Shown here in pieces: positions 46,834 through 58,405 of a stretch of 64,000 nucleotides of DNA (positions are counted from its first letter, which is position 1; each line of letters opens with the position of its first letter). The DNA is from Magnolia sinica (Eukaryota > Streptophyta > Magnoliopsida > Magnoliales > Magnoliaceae): the NCBI RefSeq assembly GCF_029962835.1, contig NC_080575.1, forward strand, positions 55,775,493-55,839,492, written 5' to 3'. A program made the position numbers and the translations under genes. The notes under the pieces were generated by a model. It searched no databases and was not told the DNA's origin. It saw only the letters and a list, made by a program, of their open reading frames with translations.

Positions 46834-48063
46834 CTACTCGTCAAAATCAGGAGATGGAGGTGGGGCACCCTTATCCTGCAAGCAACACAAGATAGACTTC
46901 AGAGTTTGAGTTACCTTCTTAAACTTATGCTTCACAAGGCCTCGAAGATCCATAATATCCTGGCGTAGAACAGCCTGCCCTTCCTCAAGCCACGATACGG
47001 GCATCCCTGGCAGCCTGATTACGCTCTGCTCTGGTGCCACAGGAGGAGAGCTCTCACTCGTATCCTGTGCCTCAACCTCTTCCTCGTCCTGCTCTGTTTC
47101 TTCTCCAATCTCATCACCACCTTCAGCATAACTCTCATCCTCATCACTCTCTGACTCATCCTCACTCTCTAAGGCCTGTCGACGAGGACCAATCTCCATC
47201 TACTTAAGGATCGTCAGATTAAGATGACGAACAGGAACCGGCTTCTCTGCTCCAAGCCTATAGCCAAACTCATGTGCAAGCTTACAAATGAGGCGGCCAA
47301 AAGGAAGCGATTCGGTCCTCTTAGTCGAACGAGTGATAAGGATAATCTGACGCAAGATGTACGTCGGCATACATAACTTCGCTCCTTGCCCCACCTGATA
47401 CAGAAAATCTACCATCAGGCGCGTACACTCGCTGCGATTGCTCCACCTCGGATATACATTGAACGTACACATGTGGTGAAGTAAGCAAAAGTCATCCATC
47501 ATGTTGGTAGCTAGAAGACCTCTATTCAGCTGCCATTTGACCAGACGATCACACAGGAACCGGGTGCGACGATCCCTCTCGCGCATACTGTTTAAATTCT
47601 TCTCACTGGCATGCACTTCACCAAGTGGCACATTCAGGAGTCAGGATATCAAAGCGACGTTGACCGTGGCCTCCCGACCGCTACCACAAGGAATCTTGAA
47701 CTGCAGAGGCTCCAGCGAAGGATCACGAATATTAGCATAAAAAGCTCGAACAGTACTTGCATTCGCGCGATACTCACCCTCAAACAAGGGACACCAACCA
47801 GCTTCTTCCAGGCGCTCCAACAACAGAAACTCGCCATATAGCCCCGGATTAATATGAGCCTCAGAAAGGACCCTACGGCCTTCATAGACTCCATGTGATA
47901 ACTTTGTCAACAGGGTTCTACCAACGGGAGCTCGAAGATCAAGGTCCCGCTTGGTCTGAAATTCACGAGCGGTGGTCGTGCTCACGGCGGCACCTCTCGG
48001 CCTCCGTGCACGGGTTGGGCGGTTAGGCCCGGCTTCATCCACGAGCGCTCTCTTCTTCCCCAT
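46834..48063 (-). pseudogene. Extra ORF ahead of gag, 'plant transposon protein' domain
   Basis: The frame opens at ATG 48063 (MGKKRALVDEAGPNRPTRARR, basic) and runs as one frame to TGA-adjacent end at 46834, about 410 codons. The central part matches the Transposase_32-like pattern: LEEAGWCPLFEG near 47800, VRAFYANIRDPS near 47730 and NRSECTRLMVDFLYQV near 47430. An acidic stretch (ESEDESESDEDESYAEGG) near 47160 and a Leu-rich, coiled-coil-like tail close it. TGA at 47641 and TAG at 47200 break the frame. The TAG is followed directly by ATG. It lies between the 5' LTR and gag, sharing their orientation. The function is unknown. The same domain type occurs at 23077-24130 in a copia element. 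Confidence 0.75.
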
Positions 48064-48922
48064 CAAAGAAAGAAGGGAGGAGATGGAAAAGATGGCCGTG
48101 ATAAACTCAAAGAGGGCCATGAAAAATGAGAGAAAGAGAGAAATAGGAAGAAAAGGGGAAGCTCGCACACACTTGAGATCCAAAAAAAGGATTTGAGAGC
48201 CCAAATGAGAAGAAAAGGAGATGTAAACAGCAATGGGGGTGAGGGTTTTGAGATGGGTTGGTAGGGTGTGCACGAAAATGGAAGAAGAAGAAGATTTGAA
48301 GGATATTTGGAGGAGTTTTGAGAGAAGCTTAAAGGAAAGGAGAGCTTGAGAGGAAGGATTGTGAAGGAAGCAGGGTTTAGAAGAGGTTTAAATCAGCAAA
48401 CCGTGGAAGGGTGGGCCACACTAGGCCAGAAACTCGTCGGCCCGAGCCGGCCAGCCCGGCCTAGCCCGCTGATCGGCGAGGACATCGCCGGTCTCTGGAC
48501 CGTCCGGCGATGGCTCACCATTTGGGTGAGGTCCTCCTAGTCCCTTAGCTCCAAAATGATGTGGGTCCCCTCCTGGGCCCCACTAGAATTACCTCGATCG
48601 CCCCTTTGCTTGGTTCGACGCCTATTGGGCCATTCGGGTAAAATCTGATACAAACAGAGATTTCTTGAAGATTGAAGGGTTGAAATGGAATGATAAACCA
48701 CCTAAACTCATTAATAGATGGTCTAGGAGAGATTTCGGGTTTCTGTGTGTGATCAGGAGAGAGCACAGACTTGATCTCGGCGATCGTTTTCAGTAAACTT
48801 TCACCGATAAAAGCAACGGAACACAAACACACAATCTACGATAAACACACACCCAAATACACTAAAGTGGCGACAGCGTGCGGTGTGTGACCATAACTCA
48901 GGTCCAGTTTAATCTAATTCAT
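48064..48922 (-). other. Leader region between primer-binding site and first ORF
   Basis: About 860 bp without a convincing frame. The minus strand is T- and C-rich, with CTTTTCTTCT-type tracts next to the first ORF. It would include packaging signals, none of which I can identify. Confidence 0.6.
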
Positions 48923-48934
48923 GCTTTGATACCA
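48923..48934 (-). other. Primer-binding site (initiator-Met tRNA type)
   Basis: Minus strand TGGTATCAAAGC, three bases after the 5' LTR end. One base differs from the standard TGGTATCAGAGC. Confidence 0.85.
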
Positions 48935-48937
48935 ACT

Positions 48938-51900
48938 TGTAACGCCCTGAAATTCGGGGGTCGAGCATAACTTAGCTCCCGAGTTCCAAAACATCACTTA
49001 TGCAACATATTTAATGATGGATGTATGTTGTCTGTATTAGTGCTTAAAACATGGAATAGATTAAGCCAAATAGCAAATATAATTCAGGGATAAGTGAAGA
49101 AAGCAAGCGGAAGGAAATATATGTGAACATGTGCAAATCCCTGAAATACAATACATACCAGGTTGTAATACAAGTGTTGCTATCAAAATTATAAGTATCA
49201 AATTACATCATTTAATTCCCAAAAGAAATCCCAGCATCTCTCGCATCAGAGCAAGGCTCGCTAGAACCCGTCTGAAAACTGCATGAAAGAGAAAGCAGCC
49301 TCATCATCCTCGATCTCCCGCTCTGCCTTAGAAGTCTCATCAACATTTGCAGCTAAGACAGAGTTTGGTGGGTGTTTAACACTGCCCCAAAATGTGGGAG
49401 TGAGTGATCAACTCAGTGGAACAATAAAGCAAAGGTTAAAATGTTATTAGTTTAATCAAGCAGTAATGATAAAGCAGAACAATCAAACATGTCCTAAGTA
49501 CTTTTGTTAATGCAAGGATGTATGCAGAATGATGCGTGCCCTCACGCGTACACCCTCAGCGTCATCATCTTACGTTACACATGACATCGCCTCAAAGTGT
49601 GCCACGTCTACAAAGCACATGCAAATGCAGTGCATGAACATGATTACCAAGTTGTTATTAGTCCTTTTCATACAGCAGGATTGGGAAGCTAAGGTACCTT
49701 CCTCATATCACCATCCAAACAGTGATCCATTCTAGGGTCGTCAGTCCTAGACATCTCGTACGATCATATGGTTTCAGGTCATTGCAAAGGGCTCATCACC
49801 AATCAATGCACGCCTATCATACCTTCGTTACTACACTAAGGCTCGTCACCTCAATGCGGTATCCAATCATGCTCGAGGTCACTACAAAGGGCTCGTTACC
49901 AATCAATGTAGGCCGACAGCACGAATATAGTGTCCCATACCACCATAATCGGCTCACGAGTTGGGTTGCTCACTGGTCACTACGGGGAGGCTCGTCACCC
50001 CAGCGTAGGCCGACAGCTCGACCACGGTGTCCCATACCACCATGTCCGGCTCATGAGTCTTAGCGGATCAAGGTACCATGGTTAACAGGATTTCATCGGT
50101 AAGTTTGGTACCCTAGATTCAAACAGTAGCGTCCATACATGGTGAACATACATCGGACAATCGGGTTACTTGACGAACTCGACTAGCACGAGCGCATGTT
50201 GGGTTGAACGACATAGAGTGCGCAAACACTCCGCATGGCCAAACCACTGCCGACAACTCTAATACGACTCGGGTTCGTCTAATCACGTCCTACGTGGCGA
50301 AAGCAACCTCAGCCATGAACTTAAGGCCGATTACCGATTTCCTGGACTATTCATAGTCCCAAGCACATTCCACTACAACAGATATTCATATCTACAATTT
50401 AGAATAGCAATGGAACAACAACCGAAATCATATAGTATGTAAGCATTTGAAGAATATCAACTTAACATGGATTTAAGCATAAGTAAGACTTGAAATTAAA
50501 CAACAAGGAATGTAACTTGCATGAAGGAAATCATACACACTAGTGGGAGAGTTGAGAATCGCCTCTTAACGCCCATACTAGGTTGATATATCACACTTTA
50601 GATCGTTCAGACATTTCTACAAACACTTAGAATACATGGTTCAACATACATGACGTATGTTGAAATACACGCATTTGGACAATTCCTTTTACCAAGGAGT
50701 TGCTGCACATACAATTAGCATAAGTACACGACAAATAATCATAGCAAACACATATTCATATTTTATACGCATATGGTACTTTATACATACACATAGAATA
50801 CACAAATCTCAATGTAACACAAGCATATCTGGAATGCAAAATAAACATAACATTTGGCATGTGAAATCTCATCCATAGCAAGAATAAACCATTCACTAGC
50901 ATTGAAAGCCTTGAAAACCATAACCTATATGATTAAAGTCCGCACCTTAATCCAGAAAAGAACACCGAACTGATTTCAGACAATGTCTTCGTCAACGGCG
51001 ACAAGACAACCTGACGCAAGAATAGAAATGAGCTACAACACACAAAGACTATTCTAAGCTCTAACACAGATTAGGGTTAGGTTAACTTACCCAAAGATGA
51101 ACTCAAAATCGCCGGAATAACGATTCAAAAGTGATGGTTTAAGGATGAAGGAGAACAGGAAAGAATCTAAGATGATTCACCAACTTCTCTCTCACTTTCT
51201 CTCTCTTTTCCTCTCTCTTTCTTAGCTAGGGTTAGGAAATTCGTATGGAAAAGAGAGCTAGGGTTTTAAGGTCTATATATAGGCCTAACATTGATGAAAA
51301 CAACCCTAGGGCCAAGGTATACTTAGGGTATAACCAAAACAAGCCTCTCTCGATCCAACGGAGCACTTCCGGTGGGCCTATTACCACGAAAGGTCGGACT
51401 TAAGCTCACTGACCATGGATCTAGGTCAAGCTGAGTTTTCGTACCGACTGGATCTTCAGATCAGCCGTGGTGGACCACACTCAATTCAACTGTCACCGAA
51501 TGTCGATCAGGTCCACAAGCATAAGGACATGACTAGACCACCTTTCCTGATCAGAGAGTGAAATTGGGTCAGAATCCAACGGTCAGATTGCTTAAAATCG
51601 TCGCACAAGCGACACGACTCAGATTTCACAAAATCTTATTAAATTTCCAACCGTTCCCACACTCTTCACTCCGGACTCAATCAAATCGACCCAGGATATC
51701 ATCTGGACTTAATTTTTGAGGTGATGGCTAAGTCCAACATGGTGACCGCAACAGCCTAAGATCATCGCTATCGGACTTTCGACGCGCGGTCTAGGTCTGA
51801 TCCAGAACTTTCAAAAATTTCCAAGAGCAACTGGATTTAGCGATGAATCCCAGATTTCAGAGTAACCTAACGCTAATGATTCTATAGATTTAGTGTCTTG

Positions 51901-52030
51901 CAGATCCAATTTAAAGTGATTGATGCAAATTTCACAAACAATTAAGTTCAGCGCTAATTACCTCAAAAAGCTTCTAAGGAAAATAGAGGTAGTACTCGGG
52001 TCTTGGCACAAAATTTTCAGGGTCATTACA
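48938..52030 (-). repeat. 5' LTR of the 13.25-kb element
   Basis: On the minus strand it starts TGTAATGACCC at 52030 and ends GGGCGTTACA at 48938. It carries the same sequence as 38780-41871 with scattered transitions and small indels, including a few bases near the outer end and near 49110-49160. Confidence 0.92.
51270..51283 (-). promoter_or_regulatory. TATA box of the 5' LTR promoter
   Basis: CCTATATATAGACC on the minus strand, with an AG-rich segment downstream (near 51180-51230, AGAGAG on the minus strand). It is the likely transcription start region of the element. Confidence 0.6.
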
Positions 52031-52035
52031 TTTAA
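52031..52035. other. Target-site duplication TTTAA, right copy
   Basis: TTTAA directly after the LTR edge at 52030, equal to 38775-38779. Confidence 0.85.
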
Positions 52036-52241
52036 GTTTAGGGATTTGAGATTAGGATTAGGTGTAGGTTTAGGTTTAAAGTTTAGGTTTAGGTTATAGG
52101 TTCAGGTTAAGGTTGAGGTTTAGGTTTGGGTTTAGGTTATAGGTTATAGGTTTTAGGTTATAGGTTTAGGTTATAAGTTTTGGTTAAGGTTTTGGTTTAG
52201 GTTATAGGTTTAGGGTGTGGTTTAGGTTATGGGTGTGGTCC
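52036..52241 (+). repeat. Telomere-like minisatellite, right remainder
   Basis: GTTTAGGGATTTGAG and then TTTAGG/TTATAGG units continue the array split at 38779. GATTAGGATTAGGTGTAGG and GGTTTAGGGTGTGG follow. The array stops at the Athila-like LTR edge at 52242. Confidence 0.9.
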
Positions 52242-54400
52242 TGTTCACTCCCCAAGTATAGGGTTGTGATGTAGTAATAAACTCGGTAAGACAGAGGTCG
52301 AATCCACAGGGACTGAAACTTGTACGTGATCTGAAACTAACTAGATATAGAACTAGCAAAAAGATGTAATCTAAATCCAATGTAAATTGATGAATAATGG
52401 TGAGAGATTAATCTAAACTTAAGGAATTCAAAGGAAGGGAAACTGGGGATTCAGAGGATCCACTTGTAGAGATCAGGGAGATCTTATGCCATCATCATGT
52501 AAACTAAACTGAACTTCTTTTAATATAGTTTTTAAAGAGATGAAAAGTATATGAATTAGAATGGATTCCATCATCAATCCATGCCTAGGAGGCAAAGCAA
52601 ACAACATAATTAAACTAATTACCAACTAGTCAACAATGCATGAAAGTTAGGAAGGGTATCATCGTCCGACCATGCCCAGGAGACGATGGTGAACAACAGG
52701 GCTTCTTGACGTCATATACATCAAAAGGGAAAAGGAGATATTCAAGGCCATTGCAGATCCATTGTAATTCAGTCACAACAGACCATTAAAGACAAAAAAA
52801 AAACATTCCTTTAATTAAACTAAAAACAACATCAGTTCAGTTTAAACAAAAAAAAGCATAAGTAAAAAGCTCCCATCAGGCTACAAGCTTCACCTCTTAG
52901 TCCCAGCTAAGAGGTTTAGCCCGTCATGATGCGGCTAACCCTTAAACAAAGATAAAAAGGAAAAAAAAACATTTTACTCTCTATCTCTCTCCCTGCTCCA
53001 GATCCAAGCTCAAGTCCAAAGCCTCTCTCCCAGCAAAAGTCCCTCCAGTCGTCCCAAAAAAACGAGCCAAGCCACGTTCCAACTGCCCTCTTCCTTCTTT
53101 CTCCTTTTTTTCCTCTCCTCCACAATTGGCCGTCCCTCTCCTTTATACATCCAGGGCCGGTGGAGGGCTGGAGTCCGCAGACGAGTCAGCTGCGGAAGCT
53201 CTCTTTACGCACAACAGTCCACAGACGAGTCTGCTGCGTGAATAAACCTTACGCAGTTAAATTCGGAGCCTCCCACTCCCATTTTCCTTGCATTCTGTTC
53301 GTAAAATTGACGTCCCTTGGGACGTTGTTGAATGAGCTACATGATGGATGGATTAGATCTTCTATCTGATTGCCCCCAAGAGCACACAACCTGCCGCAAA
53401 AACCGGACAGCGTCCGGCTGCGAAACAGGGTGCGTAACGCTCTTACGCTGTACTGATGGTGGGGCCCACATCACTTTTGTTTTGAGAAATCCACGCCGTC
53501 CACTGCATTCTGCTCGAAAAACCAGGTGAGAATCACTATTTTTGGATCAAAATCGATGTGGTCCATAGATGCTTTCATTCAGTCATCCGTCCCACCTTTG
53601 GGCAGTATTCTCCTGTGTATGCGAGCATAGATCGGGCAAAACCTTATATGTACGGTCGGTTTGACCCTCCGAAACAAATGGACGGTCCCGATCATCTTGC
53701 TGGTGGCCCATACTTAGATGGCGGACGGACAGTTCGTCCATTTGTTGTAAACAGAGGTGGGCTCTGTTGCGTTGCGGGCGGGACTTGCAGTCAAACGCAA
53801 GTTGGACTTGTTTGCTTTGCTTGGTGCATTGCGAGTGCACAGTCCATGTGCACTCCCACGTACGCACGGTGGGTCCCAGCTTGATGCATGTGAGAAATCC
53901 GCTCCGACCATCTGTATTCTCATCTCATTTAATGCGTTGACACCAATTTTGAAACCTATCCAGATAGCAGGTGGGCCCCAAATCACTGATTTATGAGCTG
54001 ATCTGTCCGTTGGGTCACTTCCAGAGGGATCCATTGGCTGAAATTTGATGTGTACGGTTCATTTATAGTCCTCAGGCCACGTATGGAGTTTCGAACTGAT
54101 CAGATGGTGGGAACCCTATGATCTTGCATTCTGGACACTTTTCAGGCCACTTGAGCTTCAATTTCTCGATTTTCTTGGATCCCTGGCGTGCAAATCTGTC
54201 GATCTTGGTCTCCTAGGGTCCGTCGCTTGCCTTGGTGGCTTCAGACCGTTAAATCCATGCTTTTAGTACCCTTTCCCAGTCCAGGCTCGTGAATACGCCC
54301 TGCATCACAAACATGATTAAATCAAGCCGATAAACAGTACTATATTTGTAAATCCTGGCAATAACTGGGGTCTGATATGCAATATTCGACCCTCAACACA
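52242..54400 (-). repeat. 3' LTR of the Athila-like element
   Basis: On the minus strand it starts TGTGTTGAGGGTCGAATATT (at 54400; the first TG could be two bases in) and ends GGGGAGTGAACA at 52242. Its match in the 5' LTR from 61938 is close, with scattered single-base differences. The minus strand carries a TATA box near 53147. Confidence 0.88.
53141..53147 (-). promoter_or_regulatory. TATA box in the Athila-like 3' LTR
   Basis: Minus strand TATAAAG in GGATGTATAAAGGAGAGGG, preserved in the 5' LTR (62837-62843). Confidence 0.55.
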
Positions 54401-55763
54401 ACTCCCAACCAGCATCTTGCTAGTCCCGAGCAAGGTATGTGAAAAATAAATTGAGAATTACAGGACAATTTCTACAAACTCAAGAGATTTATGAAAAATA
54501 ATTCAGATACTCGAATTCTAAGATTCATGAATGTTGGCATTACTTTCTCCTGAAATCAAGCTCACGGTAAACTTCATAATCAAGCTCAAATATTAATCCA
54601 TTAATTAGAACGATTCTAAATATTGAGTTTCATGGGTGTATCGTGTAATTTCAGCTTATCATTAAGGTTCACTTCTTAATTTCATGATATTATCGGTAAA
54701 CACTAAGATAATTCATAATAACTCAAACTTTCCTCATGGATCCTCTTTTCATTAATCGACCTTTGATATGTATTTTTTTTTTATAAAAATACCGCCAAGG
54801 GGAGGAATCAAATCTTCACCTATAGGGAGCAAACCTATGATGAAGACCATTGCCCACCCCTTTCCGCTGGCTACTTTGGGAAGTTGAACCTTCACTTATA
54901 GGGAGCAAACCTATGGTGAAGATTATTCACCCAATCCTTTCAATTTTCTCAGGCCGGTTCCTTTCATGCTTAGTAAGTACCAAGTAAATCTTTCAATATC
55001 AAACTGAAACCTTAATGTGAAAGCGAGATGTGACATGTGAGATCATAACTTAATCAATGTGTACAACTTCTAATTCTGGATTAACAATTCAAACTTAATT
55101 ATGCAATCCAATAGATACTAAATCCAGGCGTCTTAAATTTCCAACATCATGTATCTTGAAATTCCAAGTGCCCTAGATGGCTATCAAAGTCCCTTCGAAT
55201 TCACAAAAAAGTCCAGAAAAATTTAAAAAATTTCACAATTTTTGTTCAAGACCAAGAAAATGCTGATTAGGTCACCTAATCTCCCACCCCCAACCTAAAC
55301 TCTACATTGTCCTCAATGTAAAAGATATGAGCGTGCAATGCACTTGGGACAATGAAAAGTAAATATGAAGTGATGGGAAGATAGTACCTGGATGATGAAT
55401 CGAGAGACACTTTCCAAGAGATCGCAGCATGGGCGTCGGTCAGCACGAAAGAGAAGGCAACATAAAAATAACAAAAAAATAAAATCCTACCTATACCACT
55501 TTCGTAGGTGCTCTCGATTGCATTTAGCATATGCAACAAGCCTTTAAACCCCTAGGTTGCCCCTAGTGGACGAGTTGTCGTCTCATGAGGGTTTGCAGTA
55601 ATGTTACCCACAAACATTGAACTAACTAATGATAGCAATGAAATGAAGAGCTGGGTTGCCTCCCAGGAGCGCTAAGTTTACCGTCTTCAGCCAGACAAAT
55701 AAAGTAACTACCCTAGTCCTATGAAAGCGATAAACCTACCTATACCTCCATCAGACTAGGAGA
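54401..55763 (-). other. 3' untranslated/env-position region of the Athila-like element
   Basis: Between integrase end and 3' LTR, about 1.36 kb without a convincing reading frame. Next to the LTR the minus strand has TGCTGGTTGGGAGT, which likely includes the polypurine tract. A segment GGGAGGCAACCCAGCTC near 55655 is familiar from plant Athila 3' regions. No env gene can be supported. Confidence 0.6.
54805..54930. repeat. Direct repeat of a ~30-bp unit, two copies
   Basis: TTCACCTATAGGGAGCAAACC at about 54815 and TTCACTTATAGGGAGCAAACC at about 54890, each followed by TATGNTGAAGA. Spacing is about 75 bp, in the untranslated 3' region. Confidence 0.75.
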
Positions 55764-57130
55764 TCAATCCTGGTAAACAGGAGCAGTCAGGGTCATGGAC
55801 ATGTCCTCTGAATCAAATTTCTTGACAAATGGTTTCAATTGATGTCCATTGACTTTAAACTCTTTGCCATTGTCGGGATCTCTTATCTCAACGGCCCCAT
55901 GGGGAAAAACAATAACAACAATGTAAGGGCCGGTCCAACGAGATCGAAGCTTACCCGGAAAGAGATGTAATCAAGAATTGTACAAAAGGACCTTCTGACC
56001 AGGCGTGAATGATTTTCGCAAAATGTGTTGGTCATGAAATGCTTTCATCTTGTCCTTGTAAATTCTCGAATTATCGTACGCATCATTCCGGATTTCCTCA
56101 AGTTTATTCAATTGAAGTTTGCGCAGCGAGCCAGCGTTGTCCAGATTAAAATTAAGATTTTTGATCGCCCAGTACGCTTTATGTTCCAGCTCCACAGGCA
56201 AGTGACAAGCTTTCCCATAGACAAGTCTAAAGGGAGACATTCCAATAGGGGTTTTAAAGGCAGTACGGTATGCCCATAAGGCATCGGTCAATCGGATTGA
56301 CCAATCCTTACGATCAGGGTTAACCGTTTTCTCCAAAATGTGTTTAATTTCCCTATTAGAAATCTCAGCTTGCCCACTTGTCTGTGGGTGGTACGGGGTG
56401 CTTACCCTATGAGAGATACCGTATTTCTTTATTAAGCTCTCAAATGGTTTATTACAAAAGTGTGAGCCCCTATCACTAATGATGGCTCGAGGCGTTCCGA
56501 ATCGAGAAATGATGTTTTCTTTTAGGAATTTAATGACCGTGCGATGGTCATTAGTTCGACACAGAATCGCTTCGACCCATTTAGTGACATAATCCACGGC
56601 GAGCAAAATATACAGATTTCGAAACGATTGGGGGAATGGTCCCATGAAATCGATGCCCCAGCAATCAAATGCTTCAATGATAAGGATGGGATTCAAAGGC
56701 ATCATATTTCAACGGGACAATGCTCCTAATTTCTGACAATGCTCACAAGCTTTGCAAAACTCATGAGTGTCCCTAAACATAGTGGGCCAGTAAAAACTAC
56801 ACTGCAGAATCTTGGCTGTGGTCTTTTTAGCAGAAAAGTGACCACCACAGGCCTGTGAGTGACAGAAGGAGATGACGCTTTGATGCTCATCGTCTGGTAC
56901 ACATCTCCTTAGGATTTGGTCTGGGCAATATTTAAATAAATAAGGATCATCCCAGAAAAAGTTACGCACCTCGGTGAAGAATTTCTTCTTATCTTGCGCA
57001 GTCCACTGTGTCGGTATGGCACCTGTAGCAAGATAATTAGCAATATCAGCGAACCAAGGTGAATGGGAGACTCTGAACAGTTGTTCATCAGGGAACATGT
57101 CGTTGATATGGGTCGTCTCAAGGGAATCAG
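55764..57130 (-). pseudogene. Integrase of the Athila-like element, disrupted
   Basis: A zinc-binding region with [14 protein letters not shown] near 56860 and CKACEHC near 56735 gives an HHCC finger. The core follows with GIDFMGPFP near 56655, [10 protein letters not shown] near 56480 and [13 protein letters not shown] near 56370, so D, D and E residues are present. The C-terminal part [15 protein letters not shown] runs to TGA at 55764. Stops lie near 56706 (TGA after ALSR) and near 55971 (TGA after LLYNS), each compatible with a CGA codon. The enzyme would integrate element DNA. Confidence 0.88.
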
Positions 57131-58405
57131 ATGTATTAAGGTTAGAAAGGTGATCGGCCACAACGTTTTCTACTCCCTTTTTATCTTTAATTTCCAAATC
57201 AAATTCTTGGAGTAGAAGGATCCATCGTATCAGGCGGGGCTTAGAATCATTCTTAGAAAGAAGATACTTCAGTGCCGCATGATCTGTATAGATAATGATC
57301 TTGGATCCGATCAGGTAGGACCTAAATTTGTCCAAGGCGAACACTACGGCTAAGAGTTCTTTTTCCGTAGTTGAGTAGTTCACTTGGGCCGAATTTAAAG
57401 TCCTACTCGCGTAATGGATGACGTAGGGTCTCTTGTCTTTTCTCTGGCCTAGAACCGCTCCAAGAGCATAATCAAAAGCGTCGCACATAAGCTCAAAAGG
57501 AAGGCTCTAGTCGGGTGGCTGCATGATAGGTGCAGTGGTTAACGTGCCCTTAAGCTTAGTGAAAGCTTCCTGGCATTACTCAGTCCACTCGTACGGAACA
57601 TCCTTTTGAAGAAGACTACATAAAGGATGAGAGAGGAGACTAAAGTCCTTTATGAATCACCTGTAAAATCCTGTGTGTCCTAAGAAGGATCGCACGTCTC
57701 TGATGTTTTTGGGTGGAGGTAGGTTAGAGATAAGATCGATTTTTGCCTTATCTACCTCGATTCCCTTAGACGAGATGATATGCCCAAGGACAATTCCCTT
57801 CTGAACCATGAAATGACACTTCTCCCAATTAAGTACCAAGTTCTTTTCTTCACATCTTTTCAGCACACATTTAAGACTTTCCAAGCACTTGCTAAAAGAT
57901 GGACCGTAAATAGAGAAATCGTCCATGAAGACCTCTAGATATTGCCCCACCATATCAGAAAAGATACTAAGCATACATCACTGAAAGGTGGCAGGGGCAT
58001 TACATAGTCCGAATGGCATCCTTTGGTAGGCAAAGGTGCCGTAGGGACATGTAAATGTGGTCTTTTCCTGGTCTTCAGGAGCTATCTCTATCTGGTTGTA
58101 GCCTGAAACCCATTAAGGAAACTGTAATAGGAATGACCAGCTAACCTTTCTAGGATCTGATCAATGAATGGTAAAGGAAAGTGGTCTTTCCTCATGACGG
58201 TATTCAATTTCCTGTAGTCAATGCACATTCTCCAACCCGTAGTGACTCTAGTTGGCACGAGTTCATTATTAGCATTGGCTGCGATGGTGATTCCGGACTT
58301 CTTAGGGACCACTTGAGTTGGACTCACCCATTGACTATCAGATATAGGGTATATGATACCCACGTCTAATAGTTTAAGAACCTCGGCCTTAACCACTTCC
58401 TTCAT
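57131..58405 (-). pseudogene. Reverse transcriptase and RNase H of the Athila-like element, disrupted
   Basis: The RT part opens with MKEVVKAEVLKLLDVGIIYP near 58400. It has the QVVPKKSG motif near 58300, WRMCIDYRKLN near 58230 and FPLPFIDQ near 58170. A frameshift with loss of two bases falls near 58105, then the catalytic FMDDFSIYG near 57925 and VRSFLGHTGFYR near 57670. RNase H carries [15 protein letters not shown] near 57485, [19 protein letters not shown] near 57360, [11 protein letters not shown] near 57285 and VADHLSNL near 57150. Stops lie near 57975, 57660, 57575 and 57510. Apart from these the catalytic residues are intact. Confidence 0.88.

Larger units (their letters stand above)
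38780..52030 (-). mobile_element. Complete Tekay/Del-like Ty3/gypsy element (13.25 kb), degraded coding
   Basis: Two LTRs of about 3.09 kb flank an interior with primer-binding site, an extra ORF, gag-pol with chromodomain and a polypurine tract, all on the minus strand, inside a TTTAA duplication. It sits in the telomere-like minisatellite. By eye the LTRs are about 94-97 percent identical in the stretches I compared, mostly transitions. The coding part has about ten premature stops and two frameshifts in gag-pol, plus two stops in the first ORF, so the copy is non-autonomous now. Confidence 0.92.

Noticed and set aside
52916..53884. Short frames in the Athila-like LTR repeated at 62760-63580
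   Set aside because: They are present in both LTRs because the LTRs are copies. Their frames lack domains and overlap on both strands, so they show LTR identity rather than genes.
55276..55539. 87-residue minus-strand frame with hydrophobic segment as an env gene
   Set aside because: A single hydrophobic stretch without signal, cleavage site or conserved neighbours. The region is otherwise without coding frame.
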